This document shows positions 1 through 6,092 of a DNA stretch of 21,771 bases, in pieces. This DNA is from Nanobdellati archaeon (lineage in GTDB: Archaea; Nanobdellota; Nanobdellia; UBA10117), in NCBI GenBank assembly GCA_018304365.1, contig JAGVWH010000001.1:1-21771 (forward strand), written 5' to 3'. The stretch's first letter is position 1. Each line of letters begins with the position of its first letter. The position numbers were made by a program, and so were the translations under genes. Under the pieces are notes generated by a model, which saw only the letters and a list, made by a program, of their open reading frames with translations, searched no databases and was not told the origin of the DNA.

Positions 1-889
1 AGTCAAGCGCGGAGTTACAGGTCTTGGAACATTAGGAAGCGGTAATCATTATTTAGAAATACAAGTAATTAAAAAAGAAAATATCTTTGACGAAAAGATC
101 GCAAAAACATTTGGATTATTTCCGGGACAGGTTGTTGTAATGGTGCACACCGGAAGCAGAGGACTTGGACATCAAATATGTACCGATTATGTAGATTTAT
201 TCAGACCGAAATTAAAAGATTGGGGTATAAATGTAAGAGATCAGGAATTAAGCTGCGCTCCAATTAATTCTAAAGAGGCTGAGAGGTATTTGAAAGCAAT
301 GCGCAGTGCCGCTAATTACGCATTCGCAAACAGACAAGTAATTACTCACCAAATTAGAAAAGGATTTTCCGAAGCGTTCGGAAAAAATATCGATAATATG
401 GGAATGGAATTGATATACGATGTAGCTCATAATATTGCTAAAGAAGAACAGCACATAGTTGACGGCAAGAAAAAGAAAGTTTTAGTTCATAGAAAAGGCG
501 CTACAAGATGTTTTGGCCCAGAGAGAAGTGAATTGGCAAATATATTTAGAAAAACCGGCCAGCCGGTAATTGTTGGCGGTTCTATGGAAACAGGTTCATA
601 TCTTTGTGTCGGCACAACAAAAGCAGAGGAAGAAACATTTGGCTCAACGATGCACGGAGCTGGCAGAACTATGTCAAGAACAGCTGCTATGAGAGAATTC
701 CAAGGCGAGCAATTGCAGAAGTCAATGGAGAAGAAAGGAATCTATGTGCACGCAGTCTCTATGTCCGGCTTGGCAGAAGAAGCCGGCAAGGCGTACAAAG
801 ATATCAACGAAGTAATTGATACTATGGATCAAGCAGGAATTAGCAAGAAAGTTGTAAGGTTTTTACCTATTGGAAATGTAAAGGGCTAA
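1..889 (+). CDS. rtcB: RtcB RNA-splicing ligase, 3' part (5' end outside window)
   Basis: RtcB joins RNA 2',3'-cyclic phosphate (or 3'-phosphate) ends to 5'-OH ends, using Mn2+ and GTP, in tRNA splicing and RNA repair. The open frame enters from position 2, so only the C-terminal ~295 residues are seen; the family is usually ~480. Visible motifs are GSGNHYLEIQ near the left edge (metal-binding region), VHTGSRGLGHQ, HRKGATR, and STMHGAGR, which holds the histidine that carries GMP in characterised RtcB. The end, GLAEEAGKAYKDINEVID, is typical. An internal ATG at 140 would cut off conserved motifs and is not the start. The TAA stop overlaps the convergent small membrane gene by a few bases. Family assignment is very secure. 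Confidence 0.96.
   Translation, partial: VKRGVTGLGTLGSGNHYLEIQVIKKENIFDEKIAKTFGLFPGQVVVMVHTGSRGLGHQICTDYVDLFRPKLKDWGINVRDQELSCAPINSKEAERYLKAMRSAANYAFANRQVITHQIRKGFSEAFGKNIDNMGMELIYDVAHNIAKEEQHIVDGKKKKVLVHRKGATRCFGPERSELANIFRKTGQPVIVGGSMETGSYLCVGTTKAEEETFGSTMHGAGRTMSRTAAMREFQGEQLQKSMEKKGIYVHAVSMSGLAEEAGKAYKDINEVIDTMDQAGISKKVVRFLPIGNVKG
365..385. repeat. Perfect inverted repeat inside rtcB
   Basis: TTTTCCGAA, GCG, TTCGGAAAA forms a 9-bp perfect stem with a 3-nt loop within codons for FSEAFGK. It lies in coding sequence and may be chance plus protein constraint; no other role is evident. Confidence 0.4.
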
Positions 890-1132
890 GCATCAGGATC
901 GTGCTTCTTAACTAAGCCACCATATTCATCGTATATTTTCCAGATTGAAATAACAAGTATTATTCCGATTGCCAGCAATACTACATCTGTGATTTGGACA
1001 TATGTTAAGTAATCGTGTGTATATTTCCAATAAATCGCACTTTACATCTTTTAATTTCAAAGCTAGTGCGAATGCAATTCCAATTAATGCAACCGCTGCT
1101 AAACTTATGTATGCGAATATACTATACGCCAT
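886..1132 (-). pseudogene. Small two-helix membrane protein, apparent +1 frameshift
   Basis: The ATG at 1132 overlaps the stop of the upstream Lrp gene (TAATG), so the two are probably co-translated. The first 31 codons give a membrane helix (about residues 5-25, rich in A, I and L) ending KLKDVK. In this frame the protein continues to 926 with an unconvincing Cys/Asn/Arg-rich tail. If one base is skipped near 1036-1041, the frame opens for 50 codons to a TAG at 886-888 and gives a second clear helix (DVVLLAIGIILVISIW) followed by a charged tail, KIYDEYGG then VKKHDPDA. Together this makes an ~81-residue helix-hairpin protein. It could be a decayed gene, a sequence error or recoding; no slippery site is obvious. 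Function unknown. Confidence 0.6.
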
Positions 1133-1581
1133 TATTCATTCTCCAAATGTTTCAAATGTACGAATTCCGGATAGACTGGATTCGAACTTAATGTTACCTT
1201 GCAGTCATCTGCAAATCTTTTCAGATCGTGTTCAATAAAATGTCTTAAGGTATTGTTATTTTTTGCAGAACAAATTAATAAATAATTATATTGTCCAGAA
1301 ACTTCAAAACAATTGAGCACTTTCGCATTTACAGAAATAACTTTTCTAAATTCTTCCTGCTGTTTTTTTGGCACTTGCATTTCAACAATTAAAGTTTGAT
1401 AATTTAATTTGTCTAAATTCAAAGATGCAGATATCTTTAGTATGCCGCTTTCTATTAATTTGTCAATTCTTGTAGCAATTGCTACTCTCGATATATCCAT
1501 ACCGTTAGAAAGATTGGTTAATGACAATCTGCCATCCTTAGCTAGCTTACCGATAATCTGTTTATCAATGTCATCAAGCAT
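1132..1581 (-). CDS. Lrp/AsnC-family transcriptional regulator
   Basis: A 149-residue protein with the family's normal length and two-domain layout. The N-terminal winged helix-turn-helix begins MLDDIDKQIIGKLAKDGRLS, with the recognition helix around residues 30-45 (ISRVAIATRIDKLIESG). The C-terminal ligand-binding/oligomerisation (RAM) domain covers about residues 62-140. Lrp-type proteins bind DNA as dimers or octamers and often sense amino acids; the ligand here cannot be told. The start is supported by a minus-strand TATA box about 25 nt upstream, implying a leaderless mRNA. It is coupled to the downstream membrane gene and divergent from the 1772 gene, whose promoter region carries a palindrome this regulator could bind (inference). 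Confidence 0.9.
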   Translation of the reverse strand: MLDDIDKQIIGKLAKDGRLSLTNLSNGMDISRVAIATRIDKLIESGILKISASLNLDKLNYQTLIVEMQVPKKQQEEFRKVISVNAKVLNCFEVSGQYNYLLICSAKNNNTLRHFIEHDLKRFADDCKVTLSSNPVYPEFVHLKHLENE

Positions 1582-1600
1582 TTCCTAAGAAAAAGTATTA

Positions 1601-1610
1601 CGTATATAAA
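1601..1610 (-). promoter_or_regulatory. TATA box for the Lrp/AsnC gene
   Basis: On the minus strand the sequence reads TTTATATACG within ATTTTATATAC. Its centre is ~25 nt from the ATG at 1581, the archaeal TATA-to-start distance, so transcription probably begins at the start codon. Confidence 0.6.
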
Positions 1611-1655
1611 ATAATCGTTGTGTTGTTACGATTAGTAATAATATACTTTACTTTA

Positions 1656-1670
1656 GAAACATTTATATAT
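1656..1670 (+). promoter_or_regulatory. BRE/TATA promoter for the 1772 gene
   Basis: GAAAC followed by ATTTATATAT matches an archaeal BRE plus TATA element. Transcription would begin about 1690-1693, giving a leader of ~80 nt before the ATG at 1772. Confidence 0.6.
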
Positions 1671-1674
1671 GTGT

Positions 1675-1693
1675 TACTTACATAATGTAAGTA
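1675..1693. promoter_or_regulatory. 19-bp perfect palindrome over the predicted transcription start (operator candidate)
   Basis: TACTTACAT, A, ATGTAAGTA is a perfect 9+1+9 inverted repeat just downstream of the TATA box, covering the expected transcription start. A dimeric repressor bound here would block initiation. The nearest candidate regulator is the divergent Lrp/AsnC gene (inference). Confidence 0.55.
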
Positions 1694-1694
1694 T

Positions 1695-1748
1695 CGGACT
1701 GAAATTGCTTACAGTTCGAATCCGTCTTGCAAAGGAAATTCCTTTGCA
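1695..1748 (+). promoter_or_regulatory. Structured 5' leader: two hairpins
   Basis: Hairpin one pairs 1695-1701 (CGGACTG) with 1712-1718 (CAGTTCG), seven pairs including one G-U. Hairpin two is a perfect inverted repeat, TGCAAAGGAA / A / TTCCTTTGCA, at 1728-1748. Both lie in the predicted leader before a G-rich ribosome-binding site (GGGGGG, 1761-1766). They may control translation of the downstream gene; no known riboswitch class is recognised. Confidence 0.45.
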
Positions 1749-1771
1749 TCACACTCATTAGGGGGGTTCAA

Positions 1772-2029
1772 ATGACAACAAAGAAAAGACAAAAACGATT
1801 GCAGGTGTTCGATTTGCAAAAAAATATTGAGGCAGATGCCTACTACAAACTTTTGACAAAGATATCCAAACAAGATATCAAAGTTCCAATAATGGCAAAA
1901 GGCACAATGAGAATGGTCGATATGTCTAAACAGCTGAAGAAGGCTGATTTTTATCCGCCATTTGAAGCCTACTGGACGAATAAAGAGAGATTGCTAATAC
2001 CAGCTCTCTCAACTCAAACTCACTTCTAA
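1772..2029 (+). CDS. Hypothetical protein, 85 aa
   Basis: I do not recognise this protein. The ATG at 1772 is preferred over the upstream TTG at 1727 because it has a G-rich ribosome-binding site (GGGGGG at 1761-1766) and the upstream stretch is a hairpin. The protein is very basic at the N-terminus (MTTKKRQKRLQVFDLQ), then mixed and soluble, with VPIMAKGTMRMVDMSKQ in the middle and an aromatic C-terminal part (DFYPPFEAYWTNKE). There is no signal peptide or membrane segment. The basic start could fit nucleic-acid binding, but that is a guess. It has its own promoter and a long structured leader, and is followed by three hairpins. Confidence 0.65.
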   Translation: MTTKKRQKRLQVFDLQKNIEADAYYKLLTKISKQDIKVPIMAKGTMRMVDMSKQLKKADFYPPFEAYWTNKERLLIPALSTQTHF

Positions 2030-2033
2030 GATA

Positions 2034-2126
2034 AGCAAACTTCGGTTTGCTAGTGAAGTGGCCAACGCCGTAATAATATTGCGGCGCCTCCAACTAATCC
2101 GAGCGCTTCTAAAGTCTGCTCGGATT
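2034..2126 (+). ncRNA. Three consecutive hairpins, candidate structured RNA or 3' UTR
   Basis: Hairpin one: AGCAAAC, loop TTCG, GTTTGCT (2034-2051), a UUCG-capped stem. Hairpin two: CGCCGTAAT, AAT, ATTGCGGCG (2066-2086), nine pairs with one G-U; it can extend outward by TGG/CCA and AGT/ACT with a 4-nt bulge. Hairpin three: AATCCGAGC and GCTCGGATT around a 13-nt loop (2096-2126). The stems are nearly contiguous and have no coding potential. No tRNA, 5S, SRP, RNase P or C/D signature was found. An ACA follows the last stem, but the internal loop is too small for a standard H/ACA guide. It could be a small RNA or the 3' UTR of the upstream gene. Confidence 0.5.
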
Positions 2127-2166
2127 TACATTCTTAATATCGTCAATGCAGTGCGAAAACCAAAAG

Positions 2167-2177
2167 TTTTATATACT
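2167..2177 (+). promoter_or_regulatory. TATA box for the 2203 gene
   Basis: TTTTATATACT preceded by AAAAG. A start of transcription near 2197-2200 would leave only a few nucleotides before the ATG at 2203 and would exclude the upstream in-frame ATG at 2146. Confidence 0.55.
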
Positions 2178-2202
2178 ATATTATCTATATTGTAAATATA
2201 AA

Positions 2203-2376
2203 ATGGCAATTGGACCAAATGATTGGACGACTATGTATTGGTATATGGGTGTCAACCCTAATTATATAGGCGATGCAGTTGAAGACAATTATAAAAAATA
2301 TAGCCAATCCAAGAAAGCAAAAAAAGCTATTGAATTAGCAGACAATCAAGCCACGTTAGACACAGCATTAAGATAA
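2203..2376 (+). CDS. Hypothetical small protein, 57 aa
   Basis: Not recognised. The open frame extends back to an ATG at 2146, but the TATA box at 2167-2177 makes the ATG at 2203 the likely start (MAIGPNDWTTMYWYMGVNPN). The N-terminal third is rich in Trp, Tyr and Met. The rest is charged and probably helical (DNYKKYSQSKKAKKAIELAD). No cysteines, signal peptide or membrane segment are seen. It is convergent with the minus-strand gene at 2410. The coding call rests on start context and composition only. Confidence 0.5.
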   Translation: MAIGPNDWTTMYWYMGVNPNYIGDAVEDNYKKYSQSKKAKKAIELADNQATLDTALR

Positions 2377-2688
2377 TTACTCTTCTTCGCCTATTGACTT
2401 TATATCATCCTATGTTATTTTCAAAAGAAGATCAGTTAGTATTTTGTTAACCTTAATGGCTTTTTTTATAGTATCTCTCATTTGAGCTTTTAATTCTGTC
2501 AGCTCTTTGTTCCCCGCGGATTTTGGTATCCTTCCAGAGCCCATTAACTTTGTTACATTTAGAGTTTGGGCAGCAATACGATCCATCTCAGCCTCCAATG
2601 TTTCTCTTTCCTGTTTATAGCTGTTAAATTTCCGGATGAGTTTATTTTCTGTAGTAAGTTTATTTCCGCCAAAGAATGGAAATGCCAT
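2377..2688 (-). CDS. Hypothetical coiled-coil protein, TAG at 2410 with in-frame extension to 2377
   Basis: Not recognised. From the ATG at 2688 the frame gives 92 residues to a TAG at 2410-2412. The protein starts MAFPFFGGNKLTTENKLIRK and is mostly helical and charged, with likely coiled-coil stretches at about 15-45 (KFNSYKQERETLEAEMDRIA) and 62-92. Immediately after the TAG the same frame stays open for ten more codons (DDIKSIGEEE) to a TAA that abuts the stop of the convergent 2203 gene. That acidic end looks like a natural C-terminus. The TAG may therefore be a recent nonsense change, a readthrough site or the true stop. The start is backed by a TATA box 25 nt upstream. Confidence 0.6.
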
Positions 2689-2708
2689 AAGCTCGGAAGG
2701 TAATTTAA

Positions 2709-2717
2709 GTATAAAAG
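2709..2717 (-). promoter_or_regulatory. TATA box for the 2688 minus-strand gene
   Basis: On the minus strand the sequence reads CTTTTATAC, centred ~25 nt from the ATG at 2688, predicting a leaderless transcript. Confidence 0.55.
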
Positions 2718-2732
2718 AGTTCTCTATAACAA

Positions 2733-2744
2733 GGTTTATAAACC
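2733..2744 (+). promoter_or_regulatory. Main promoter of the ribosomal operon (palindromic TATA box)
   Basis: GGTTTATAAACC is a perfect 12-bp palindrome containing TTTATAAA. On the plus strand it predicts transcription start near 2763-2765 and a leader of ~120 nt before uL3. Being symmetric, it could also recruit TBP in the other direction. Confidence 0.6.
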
Positions 2745-2824
2745 GCAGAAAGCCGATTTCTATTACCCCTGCAAATCTAGAATTCTGTCGCTTTAGATAA
2801 GACTCTCCGAAAGTGTAAATTAAA

Positions 2825-2874
2825 ATGGGCAGCGTCTAATGCTGCGCATTGACTGGTCCATTCAAATGGACTGA
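2825..2874 (+). promoter_or_regulatory. uL3 leader: two tiny uORFs and two hairpins
   Basis: The leader holds ATG GGC AGC GTC TAA (2825-2839), whose stop overlaps a second ATG (TAATG) opening an 11-codon ORF, MLRIDWSIQMD, ending TGA at 2872-2874, nine bases before the uL3 ATG. Hairpins GCAGC/GCTGC (2829-2833 with 2841-2845) and GTCCAT-TCAA-ATGGAC (2856-2871) overlap these ORFs. This suggests leader-based control of the operon; translation of the uORFs is unproven. Confidence 0.4.
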
Positions 2875-2883
2875 GATGTATAA

Positions 2884-3885
2884 ATGGGACATACGAAAAG
2901 AAAGCGACCACAAAGAGGAAGTAGAGCTGTTTGGCCTAGAAAGAGAGCTAAACGAATTAATGCTATGGTCAAGAATTTTGCACCAATTAAAGATACCAAA
3001 CTTTTAGGATTCGCTGGCTATAAAGCTGGGATGACTTCTGTTATCATTGTCGACAATAGACCCAAAACTCCTACAAAAGGCGAGGAACTCAAGAGAGCTG
3101 TCACAATTATTGAAGCTCCGAGTTTGAAAGTTGGGGCTATAAGAGTTTATGCTAAAACTTCATACGGCAAAAAAGTTTTGTCAGAAGTATGGGCAGAAGG
3201 TTTATCTAAAGATAAAGATTTATCAAGAACATTAATTCTTCCGAAAAAGAGAAAAGCAACTATTGAAAGTTTGAAACAAAGATTATCTGATATTTCTGAA
3301 GTAAGAGTTGTTGTTTATACACAGCCGAGAACAACTGGTTTGGGAAAGAAAACACCAGAAGTTTTTGAACTACCAATTGGCGGAAATGTCGAATCACAAT
3401 TTTCTTACGCATCCGAAAAACTTGGAAAAGAAATTAACGCATCTGATGTCTTCAAAGCAGGGGAATTTGTTGATATGCACGGCGTTACAAAAGGAAAAGG
3501 TTTCCAGGGCGATATAAAGCGTTTTGGTGTAAGACTTGAAAGCCACAAAGCCGAATTTGGACGAAGACACAGATCTACTATGGGTCCAACTACACCGAGT
3601 AAAGTTGGATGGTGGATTCCAATGCCTGGACAAATGGGTTTCCATAAACGAACACATTATAATTCTCAAATATTAAAGATTGCAAATATAAATGATCTAC
3701 AAATAAATCCTATTTCTGGATTATCGCGCTACGGAAAAGTCAAAGGTGATTTTATTTTGATTGCAGGTTCAGCTCCTGGAGCAAAAAAACGATTGGTTGT
3801 TTTAAGTCATGCTATCAGACCAGCAAGCAAATTTACTGAAGCACCAGAAATTGTAGATGTAAGTTTGAGGAGCCAACAGCAATGA
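2884..3885 (+). CDS. rpl3: Large-subunit ribosomal protein uL3
   Basis: uL3 binds 23S rRNA near the peptidyl-transferase centre. At 333 residues it has archaeal/eukaryotic length (bacterial L3 is ~210). It starts MGHTKRKRPQRGSRAVWPRK and carries the conserved VDMHGVTKGKGFQGDIKRFG (about residues 197-216), the HRSTMGPTTPSKVGWWIPMP stretch and QMGFHKRTHYNSQ, all diagnostic. It is the first ribosomal gene after the promoter and a structured leader. Its TGA overlaps the next ATG (ATGA). No defects seen. Confidence 0.98.
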   Translation: MGHTKRKRPQRGSRAVWPRKRAKRINAMVKNFAPIKDTKLLGFAGYKAGMTSVIIVDNRPKTPTKGEELKRAVTIIEAPSLKVGAIRVYAKTSYGKKVLSEVWAEGLSKDKDLSRTLILPKKRKATIESLKQRLSDISEVRVVVYTQPRTTGLGKKTPEVFELPIGGNVESQFSYASEKLGKEINASDVFKAGEFVDMHGVTKGKGFQGDIKRFGVRLESHKAEFGRRHRSTMGPTTPSKVGWWIPMPGQMGFHKRTHYNSQILKIANINDLQINPISGLSRYGKVKGDFILIAGSAPGAKKRLVVLSHAIRPASKFTEAPEIVDVSLRSQQQ

Positions 3886-4307
3886 CATCCACACCTAAAC
3901 AAACTAAATCGCAATGGAGTACAGAAAGCACAATAGAAAATAATCCTAAACCCAAATCGCAATGGAAGATAGAATCTACTATAGAGGATATTAAACTTAG
4001 AAATTTCGAACTGGTTAACAGAATTCTTAATGAATTAGCACGTTTGGAATTTACTGAAGCAGAAAAATATTGTGTAAATAATGGACTTATTCCCACATAT
4101 ATGCCAACCAACTTAGAATTAGATTTGTTAACGAGAATACGTCCAAATGCAAGTCATAACATTTATCTAAAAGATGCAGAAGAAAAAGCCGCATTAGCTA
4201 ATTTAATTCAAAAAGATTACATTGTCAAAGGCCCATATAATTATCATTTGACTCCACTCGGAATATTTTTCTTAGGTCCAGATATATTAGAGGAGAGATT
4301 ACAATGA
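3882..4307 (+). CDS. Unknown protein inserted between uL3 and uL4 (141 aa)
   Basis: Not recognised, and unexpected here: archaeal operons normally run uL3 directly into uL4. It overlaps both neighbours by ATGA, so it is translated with them. The N-terminus has a duplication, with KSQW..ESTIE twice (about residues 9-19 and 25-36), encoded by a tandem DNA repeat of period 51 nt starting at 3894 and 3945. The middle is helical (VNRILNELARLEFTEAEKYC). The C-terminal part (ALANLIQKDYIVKGPYNYHL followed by TPLGIFFL) resembles the end of a winged-helix domain, with a basic tip and Y.LT.LG strand; this is a weak resemblance. It could be a regulator or a lineage-specific ribosome-associated protein (inference). 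Confidence 0.85.
   Translation: MTSTPKQTKSQWSTESTIENNPKPKSQWKIESTIEDIKLRNFELVNRILNELARLEFTEAEKYCVNNGLIPTYMPTNLELDLLTRIRPNASHNIYLKDAEEKAALANLIQKDYIVKGPYNYHLTPLGIFFLGPDILEERLQ
3894..3995 (+). repeat. Two tandem imperfect copies, period 51 nt
   Basis: The copies begin CCTAAAC at 3894 and 3945 and share AAATCGCAATGGA followed by GAA...AC.ATAGA. They encode the repeated KSQW/ESTIE segment of the 3882 gene. Confidence 0.6.
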
Positions 4308-5116
4308 CTAAAACAGCAGTTTATTCAATTAAAGGCGAGAAGATTGCAGATGTAGAATTACCAAAGCAATTTTCCGAAACAATTCGTCCCGATTTAATTA
4401 AAAGAGCAGTCTTAGCAATTCAATCTCATAATTATCAAAAATATGGTGCAGACCCAGAAGCTGGTAATAAACAAGGTAAAGCGTGGACTAAAAATAGACA
4501 TAGAATATCAACAACATATAATATTGGAATCTCAAGAATATCCAGAAAGGCAGTATCTATTAGAGGAAAAAATATTATGCGAATTGGAGCGAGAGCTGCC
4601 CAAACAATTGGCGGACGAACTGCACACAATCCCGATGTTAACAAAGTAATTTCGCATAAATTAAATGTAAAAGAAAAGTTCAAAGCATTGCGCTCAGCAA
4701 TTGCTGCATCAATAAATAAAAATTTAGTTGAGCAGAAACATACTCTAAATGGAATCAAAACATTTCCATTAATAGTTGAAAATAAAATTGAGAATTTGAA
4801 GAAATCTAAAGAAGTTGTCGACGCTCTTGAAAATTTAGGATTAACAAATGAATTAGAACGAACAAAGCAGAAAAAAATTAGAGCTGGTAAAGGAACAATG
4901 AGAGGAAGAAAATACAAGAGAAAAGTTGGACCATTGATAGTTGTTTCTGGACCTTGCGATACAGAAAAATCTGCACGAAATATTCCGGGTGTTGAAGTCT
5001 GTCAAGTGAAATACATTAATTCGGAATTGCTTGCTCCTGGAGCAAGACCAAGCAGACTTGTAATTTGGACTCCAGCAAGTTTGGATGTAATGAATAAGGA
5101 GGATTTGTTCAAATGA
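4304..5116 (+). CDS. rpl4: Large-subunit ribosomal protein uL4
   Basis: uL4 is an early assembly protein whose loop lines the exit tunnel. The protein is 270 residues, close to archaeal uL4 (~250-260). It starts MTKTAVYSIKGEKIADVELP and has the family's KQGKAWTKNRHRISTTYNIG-type basic loop (about residues 57-80), then GGRTAHNP and, near the C-terminus, AGKGTMRGRKYKRKVGPLIV with GVEVCQVKYINSELLAPGA. It overlaps the preceding unknown gene and the following uL23 by 4 nt each. A long antisense open frame (4435-4917) is only a shadow. Confidence 0.97.
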   Translation: MTKTAVYSIKGEKIADVELPKQFSETIRPDLIKRAVLAIQSHNYQKYGADPEAGNKQGKAWTKNRHRISTTYNIGISRISRKAVSIRGKNIMRIGARAAQTIGGRTAHNPDVNKVISHKLNVKEKFKALRSAIAASINKNLVEQKHTLNGIKTFPLIVENKIENLKKSKEVVDALENLGLTNELERTKQKKIRAGKGTMRGRKYKRKVGPLIVVSGPCDTEKSARNIPGVEVCQVKYINSELLAPGARPSRLVIWTPASLDVMNKEDLFK

Positions 5117-5376
5117 AAGATCCATATACAATACTAATGCATCCACTTAGCACGGAAAAAGCAATAAGAAAAATGGAAGCAGAGAATGTTTTGATATTCA
5201 TAGTTGATAAGAAAGTAAAGAAATCAGAAATAAAATGGGCAGTTGAAAAAGCGTTCAATGCCAAAGTTATTGGTGTTAACACTTTAATCGACATAAAAGG
5301 CAAGAAAAAAGCCTACATCAAGCTATCACCAGAAACGCTGGCAGTTGATATAACAACTCAGTTAGGATTGGCATAA
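5113..5376 (+). CDS. rpl23: Large-subunit ribosomal protein uL23
   Basis: uL23 sits at the tunnel exit and is the docking site for SRP and the Sec channel. It has 87 residues, full length for archaea. It opens DPYTILMHPLSTEKAIRKME and ends with the conserved GVNTLIDIKGKKKAYIKLSP followed by TQLG. Its ATG overlaps the uL4 stop (ATGA) and its stop overlaps the uL2 start (TAATG). Confidence 0.96.
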   Translation: MKDPYTILMHPLSTEKAIRKMEAENVLIFIVDKKVKKSEIKWAVEKAFNAKVIGVNTLIDIKGKKKAYIKLSPETLAVDITTQLGLA

Positions 5377-6092
5377 TGACAAAAAGATTAATACAACAGG
5401 CAAGAGGAAAAGGCGGGCCTAGATATAGAGCTCCAAGTTTCAATTACGCCGGAAAAATTAGCTATCCAAAACAGACAGATGAAACTTTACGCGGAGAAGT
5501 TATGGATATAATTAATTCAGTTGGACATTACGCACCTTTGGCAGTTGTAAAATACGAAGATGATCAGGAAGTTCTTTTGCCGGCAGCATTGGGTTTGAGA
5601 AAAGGCGATATTGTACACGCTGGCAGACAAGCACCTGTAAAACAGGGAAATATTTTATGCTTAGGAGATGTGCCATCAAGCTACCCAGTTTTTAACATAG
5701 AATTAATTCCAGAAAATGGACCAAAGCTGGTTAGATCTTCTGGAGCCGCATTCGTAATTACAAAAGAAGGAGATAAAGTAATACTAAAAATGCCGTCAAA
5801 ACAGCTAATCAAAATTAACAAAAATTGCAGGGTAATGGTTGGCGTAGTTGCTGGCGGCGGACGTTCTGAAAAGCCTTTCGTTAAAGGTGGAAAAAAACAC
5901 ATTGCACGGAGAAGAAGAGGCAAACTACATCCAACTGTAAGTGGTGTTGCACAGAATGCTGTTGACCATAAGTTTGGTGGTACTCACAGAAGAACAAAGG
6001 GAAGACCAACAACAACTTCAAGAAATGCACCTCCAGGACGTAAAGTTGGATTAATTGCTGCACGAAAGACAGGAAGAGGAGGCAAGAAATAA
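5376..6092 (+). CDS. rpl2: Large-subunit ribosomal protein uL2
   Basis: uL2 is needed for subunit joining and peptidyl-transferase activity. At 238 residues it has the archaeal length. It starts TKRLIQQARGKGGPRYRAPS, contains the RNA-binding barrel and, toward the C-terminus, the conserved HPTVSGVAQNAVDHKFGG followed by a basic tail (THRRTKGRPTTTSRNAPPGR), which includes the family's invariant histidine region. TAATG junctions join it to uL23 and uS19. Confidence 0.98.
   Translation: MTKRLIQQARGKGGPRYRAPSFNYAGKISYPKQTDETLRGEVMDIINSVGHYAPLAVVKYEDDQEVLLPAALGLRKGDIVHAGRQAPVKQGNILCLGDVPSSYPVFNIELIPENGPKLVRSSGAAFVITKEGDKVILKMPSKQLIKINKNCRVMVGVVAGGGRSEKPFVKGGKKHIARRRRGKLHPTVSGVAQNAVDHKFGGTHRRTKGRPTTTSRNAPPGRKVGLIAARKTGRGGKK

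Noticed and set aside
604-819. Second open frame inside rtcB on the plus strand
   Set aside because: Overlaps conserved RtcB coding sequence including the catalytic histidine motif, and its translation looks random.
1705-1730. tRNA T-arm-like GTTCGAATCC in the 1772 leader
   Set aside because: The flanking bases do not pair as a T stem (about 3 of 5), and no acceptor, D or anticodon arm fits around it; the bases pair better as another hairpin.
2052-2130. H/ACA guide RNA (hairpin followed by ACA, cbf5 in the window)
   Set aside because: The internal loop is too small for a pseudouridylation pocket, no K-turn is visible, and the last hairpin has no pocket at all.
4435-4917. 160-codon open frame antisense to uL4
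   Set aside because: Shadow of a well-supported gene; its Phe/Leu/Ser-rich translation is the usual complement of Lys/Glu-rich coding DNA.
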